Source: Epiperipatus broadwayi
Taxonomy: Eukaryota; Onychophora; Udeonychophora; Euonychophora; Peripatidae
DNA: 64,000 nt
Direction: 5' to 3'
Assembly (NCBI GenBank): GCA_028023455.1
Contig: JAQFVV010000037.1
Span: 2,046,001-2,110,000 of the forward strand
Each line of letters starts with the position of its first letter. The first letter of the stretch is position 1. Shown here one piece after another: positions 59,981 through 64,000 of the stretch. Both the position numbers and the translations under genes were made by a program. Below the pieces are notes generated by a model. That model was not told the origin of the DNA. It saw only the letters and a program-made list of their open reading frames with translations, and ran no database searches.

Positions 59981-62089
59981 TATCTATTATATAAATCTCA
60001 TTCCTAATTGCATCTCTTATCCTCCTCAATTCTTTAATCTAAAGTATTCTTAAGATAAGAGCATGTAATTTATTTGAAATTATCGACTATAAAATCTTTA
60101 TGAAACCTTAGTTGATTATTTTAAAATTTTCCAATTTCACTGAAATGGCTTTTTTTAATGGAATTTTAATTATTGAAAATAAACTGAATCTAAATTATAA
60201 ATACAAATTATTTCAATTTTTTTCCCACTTATAACATCCAATAATTCTATTGAATTTCAGTAATTTCTCATGATATTCCAGATTTCATCTTAATGCTTTT
60301 GCAAATTTATATTGTATTAGTATCTTTTTTATTATTTCTATCTTTAATCACAATTTTATTCCTGAAACTTTGTGTTTTCAATCTAACATGTTTCATTCTT
60401 ATACAAATTAAATAAAATTTATGTAATTTTTTTTTCTTCTATTTTTTTTTATTTCAGCCAATCTTTCTAATTTTATCTGCTCATTTCAATTCATTATTAA
60501 ACGTTCTCTATTTATTTTTATCTTCTAAAGAATTTGTATGTTTTTTTGTTTTCTTTTAAGATTTTTTTCTTTTTATTATTAGTAATCCAAGGCTTCTTTT
60601 ATAATACATTATCTCTATTGTTACATTGTTTTAATTTTTTTTTTTAATAATTTTTAATCTTTTGAATTTAATTTATTCGATTATTTCTTATCCAACAACA
60701 GAAAATTTTTTTTCAATACTTTTTTTTTAATTTATTAATTGTCCATTTCCTTTTTTTATGATCCTAATTTATATCAATTCTTTCATGTGCACATGCATTC
60801 TCAATACTTCTTATCACTTGGATCTTCCCATTTGTTAATTCTTTTTGTGATTTTTAAATCATATTTTAATATAATAAAAGACAGCAATTTATGAAAGCAC
60901 AACAAAACTATTAACATAAACACTACACTAACAGTATCATAGGGATAGCTGTGCCAAATGCCAGATATATTCCCTACAAAGGAAACTACAAAATTGTTTC
61001 AGCTTAATATTGATAATATATCAAAATGAAAAATGAAGATCTTTAAAATAATTGTTTAGCACAACATTGATGTTATAGTACTCCAGAAGACTCTTCATTC
61101 TTCTAATATCTTATTTGAAATTCTTGGGGAATCACTTTGATTCTTATGAGAATACACTCTAAACATGATATGAATGCCTTACAATCAACTTCTATTGAAG
61201 GTAATTTAATGATATTGCAATCATCATTCAGATATTTTTTATGCATGCAGTATTTACAAAAGTCTTGATATACTGGCTTTATTCTCTCCTATTCAGATCT
61301 TATTTAACAATCTGTATAATTTATGTGAGAGTTTAATTGTCATAGTAGCAAATGAAGATCAAATAGGTAAATAATTTTCAAAATAGATGGAATTAAACAA
61401 TATGCATTTATTGTATTATACTAGTGAACGAGAAACATTCCTTTTAAGTAGATAGTAGTCAGAGATATCTCTTTATTTATTTTCTGACAAAAGTGGTCAC
61501 CATTACTTGTTGGTTTATTGATATTGGACTCCCCCTTCCCCACCCACACACAGCCAATATAAACCACATGTAATCATTCTTATAATTGAAAGTTATCTTA
61601 TTGTATGATGGAATTTAAGGGAAACTGAATAGAATCTCATCAATTCTCATGCTATAATAACTGCCAAAGGATTTATCATTGAGGGATATTGAAAGCAATT
61701 CATTCCAGATTAGAACAAAACTAAGTGCTCTTTATAGCCAAAATTTATCTATTAAAGTTTCAAAAATTATTAGTGCATTTATTATATTACTAGATGATGC
61801 CTGAAAAAGTGGAGACTGTAGAAAACAAAACTTGACAAGGTATAGTAGAATGTTTTTTTTACTTTTATGCAAACTTGGTGGTAGCAAACATGTTTTGAAA
61901 AGAACTGTTACTAAGTTGGTAATGAGATTACCAGTCATATATTTTGATAGAATAAGAATTCTTAGACATGTTTACTCTTCTAATATTAATCTGAGAAATA
62001 ATTATATTGGCTAACTTGAACTTGCTCATGATTGTATTAAATCAGATAAGGCCCATAATTCCAGAGTCTAAAAAATTTAGGATCTTAAA
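59981..62089. other. AT-rich sequence, nothing recognised
   Basis: T-rich between 60230 and 60860, then mixed. The part after 61700 may already belong to the decayed LINE that follows. No exon recognised. Confidence 0.5.
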
Positions 62090-62129
62090 TCAAAATGTAG
62101 TTGGCAAAATGAGTTTGTCATAAAAACAA

Positions 62130-62560
62130 AACTATAACTGTCTTAAAACTAAATAAGCTCAACGAGGACCCACATTATCACCCAATATCACTATTATTTA
62201 TTCTCTATAAGCTATTTGAAAGAATCATGTTGCCAAAAGTTGACAGCCATCTATTTATAGAGCAAGCTGGATTTAGACCTGGAAGAACCTGCTATGAATA
62301 AGTTATATTTTCAACAATTCACATTGAAAAAGGCTTTCAAAATAAATTAAAAATTGGTCTTTTCTTTATTGATTTAACATACGCTTATGATTCTATTTGG
62401 AAAAATATTTTCTAAAAGTTGCTAAATTTCTTGAATGCTGGGAAATCATTTATTTATTTGACAAAAATGTTTTCCAATAGAAAAATTAAAATATTGAAAA
62501 ATAGTCATAATAGATTACAAAATTTTTTTAAATTGTCTATTACAAAAGTTCAATAAGGAT
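62130..62560 (+). pseudogene. LINE reverse transcriptase fossil (jockey/CR1-like)
   Basis: In the plus strand, with stops and frameshifts, the RT words appear in order. First comes HYHPISLLFILYKLFERIML (about 62167-62230), the counterpart of YRPISLL..LYKLFERII. Next is EQAGFRPGRTCYE (about 62260-62300), then GLFFIDLTYAYDSIWK (about 62358-62405), the FVDL..AYD block with catalytic Asp. The order and wording fit the jockey/CR1 group. The YADD block was not found, so the copy is truncated or decayed. Confidence 0.75.
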
Positions 62561-63604
62561 ATGAAAAATTTAAAAGTTTTTTTTCTTAATTCAACATTAT
62601 GTTAATCTTTTTAGATGTTGGCAGAATCTCATCAATAGATTTGGAATAAACCATACAGCTACTGAAACTACGATGTGGCAAGCACAATTTTTCAACCGTG
62701 TAGTTAATGACCCTCAAATTTTTGCTGCAGGAGTAAAATTAAAGGATTTGATAATGTCTTCTGATTGGTTTCTATAAGTTTCTCTGTGATATTTTATTAA
62801 CAATTAAGCTGTATTAGAAAAATCAAAATGTTATATTTCTGTGCAAAGAATATCAATCTTTTACTTTTCTCATTTTTATCTCAATCCAAAATCTTCACCA
62901 ATTTTAACATTTATTTTCTGACAGACCCTAACATTCCAATTCCCCATTATCATTATGCGCTTGTTTTTCAATGCATTTAAAAATTTTTAAATTACTTTGG
63001 GTTTTTTTTATTCATATTCATTATAATTATTCATTGGCATATGGGTATTTGGAATAATAACTATGTTTTTTGGAAAGAAAATTACTCTTACCACTGTTAA
63101 TCATTTACTAGAATGCTACTTTAAAAAGTAAAAAAAAATTTTTTTAAAGATCTTTTACTCCTAACATAATGCTTGTCTTCTAGAATTCTTAACCATCTCT
63201 ATCTTTTGACACAGTGAGTCTACAAATTTTAACTTATTTTAAAAGTAAAGTTGTAACTTTGACTTTGTTCTAGTAACTTAACCTATTATGTTTCTATTCT
63301 TATAATATTTTTAATGTTAATAGCTTCAGATAGTTGGTCATGATTGAATTAAAATAGTTAATCTGAGAATTCTTATCTTTTTCTGGAAGAGTTTTATTAT
63401 TGCTTTTTTCAGATATCTCACTTGCACTTTTTCAAAATCCATCTGTAACAATATATATTCCCCCCCCCCCCATCTCTCTTTTTAAAAATATATATATATT
63501 GAATTTATCAACTACTTGCAGATCTAATGTTTGCAAAATCCAACACCTGCTTAACTTTTTTTAAAAAAAAAGATATAACACAAATATATTTATTTTATAT
63601 ACTA
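62561..63604. other. AT-rich sequence after LINE fossil
   Basis: A block at 62610-62770 is less AT-rich and might be the decayed continuation of the LINE, but I could not read further RT motifs. A C10 run lies near 63461. Confidence 0.5.
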
Positions 63605-63607
63605 GAG

Positions 63608-64000
63608 CAGCGTTTCCCAACCTTTTTTGGCTCGCGTACCACTTGGTAGTACACCACGCTAAATTGTACCACTTCGTAAAAATGATTGTATTTTGTGAAA
63701 TTTATTGCGAGTGTGTTATTTTATTTGCATTATAAATACCACTTGGTAGTACATCATGCTAAATTGTACCACTTCGTAAAAATGATTGTATTTTGTGAAA
63801 TTTATTGCGAGTGTGTTATTTTATTTGCATTATAAATATTATAGGGTGACCATGTATTCACATCACAATGAGATAAATTACATTGAAACACGCTTAAACG
63901 ATTATAAACTCACTGAAAATATAAATTCACTGTAACATATATATATATGTTTGTTCAAAGTTTCATATTTATCTACTATTTTGTCATATTTCGTTCACTA
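63608..64000. mobile_element. Left end of hAT-like element, runs off window
   Basis: Starts CAGCGTTTCCCAACCTTTTT, a terminal repeat typical of hAT elements (CAG.GTTTCCCAACC followed by a TTTGG.. word and ..CGTACC). The other end lies beyond the window, so superfamily is inferred from the terminus only. Just inside is a 100-base tandem duplication. Confidence 0.6.
63641..63838. repeat. 100-bp tandem duplication in hAT end
   Basis: The unit acttggtagtacaccacgct at 63641 recurs at 63741 with two differences visible at the start (acatcatgct). The remainder to cattataaata is identical by eye. Confidence 0.9.

Overview
This is a eukaryotic, almost certainly invertebrate animal, genomic window. It is very AT-rich (roughly three quarters A+T by eye), full of homopolymer runs and (AT)n tracts, and built mostly of introns and transposable elements. 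The only cellular gene I can support is a plus-strand CREB-binding protein/p300 (CBP) gene. Five exons (8039-8152, 8366-8527, 14794-14998, 28186-28303, 50058-50196) join with consistent splice phases. They encode the end of the TAZ1 zinc domain, the linker and the entire KIX domain. A sixth, in-phase 93-base exon (52840-52932) is plausible but unconfirmed. The introns are 213 b, 6.3 kb, 13.2 kb, 21.8 kb and 2.6 kb. Upstream TAZ1 exons and the downstream bromodomain, HAT, ZZ and TAZ2 exons are not seen here. The sequence does not settle the phylum; an AT-rich arthropod, such as a chelicerate, or another invertebrate fits.

Layout. 1-1.8 kb: dead LINE ORF1-like CCHC gene on the minus strand. 2.7-3.0 kb: possible SINE. 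4957-6054: non-autonomous DNA transposon with an 8-bp target duplication. 8.0-8.5 kb: first two CBP exons. Intron to 14.8 kb: possible SINE, an inverted pair of hammerhead-ribozyme-like motifs (12.6-12.8 kb) and a GC-richer promoter- or LTR-like block (13.9-14.35 kb). 15.0-28.2 kb intron: foldback elements (16.4-17.0 kb), a possible SINE, a dead ZMYM1/TTF-type hAT transposase (20-22.2 kb) and a 5'-truncated RTE/BovB-like LINE with a 397-codon open frame (25.2-26.5 kb). 28.3-50.1 kb intron: a tandem duplication, two foldback elements and a 10.3-kb minus-strand LTR retrotransposon (38891-49200).

That LTR element has about 2.65-kb LTRs, a clear polypurine tract and tRNA-Lys-like primer-site motifs. 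It carries only coiled-coil, gag-like and repetitive charged reading frames, with no reverse transcriptase seen.

50.2-57.0 kb: four DNA transposons close together: a 261-bp MITE, a Merlin-like element, a ZBED-type hAT and a foldback element. 57.0-64.0 kb: T-rich sequence, another foldback, a LINE reverse-transcriptase fossil and the left end of another hAT-like element.

The CBP exons act together as one transcriptional co-activator gene. The other units are independent mobile elements that have expanded its introns. The best candidates for something little described are the non-autonomous LTR element with its repetitive protein and repeated primer-site motifs, the back-to-back hammerhead-like motifs and the candidate CBP cassette exon.
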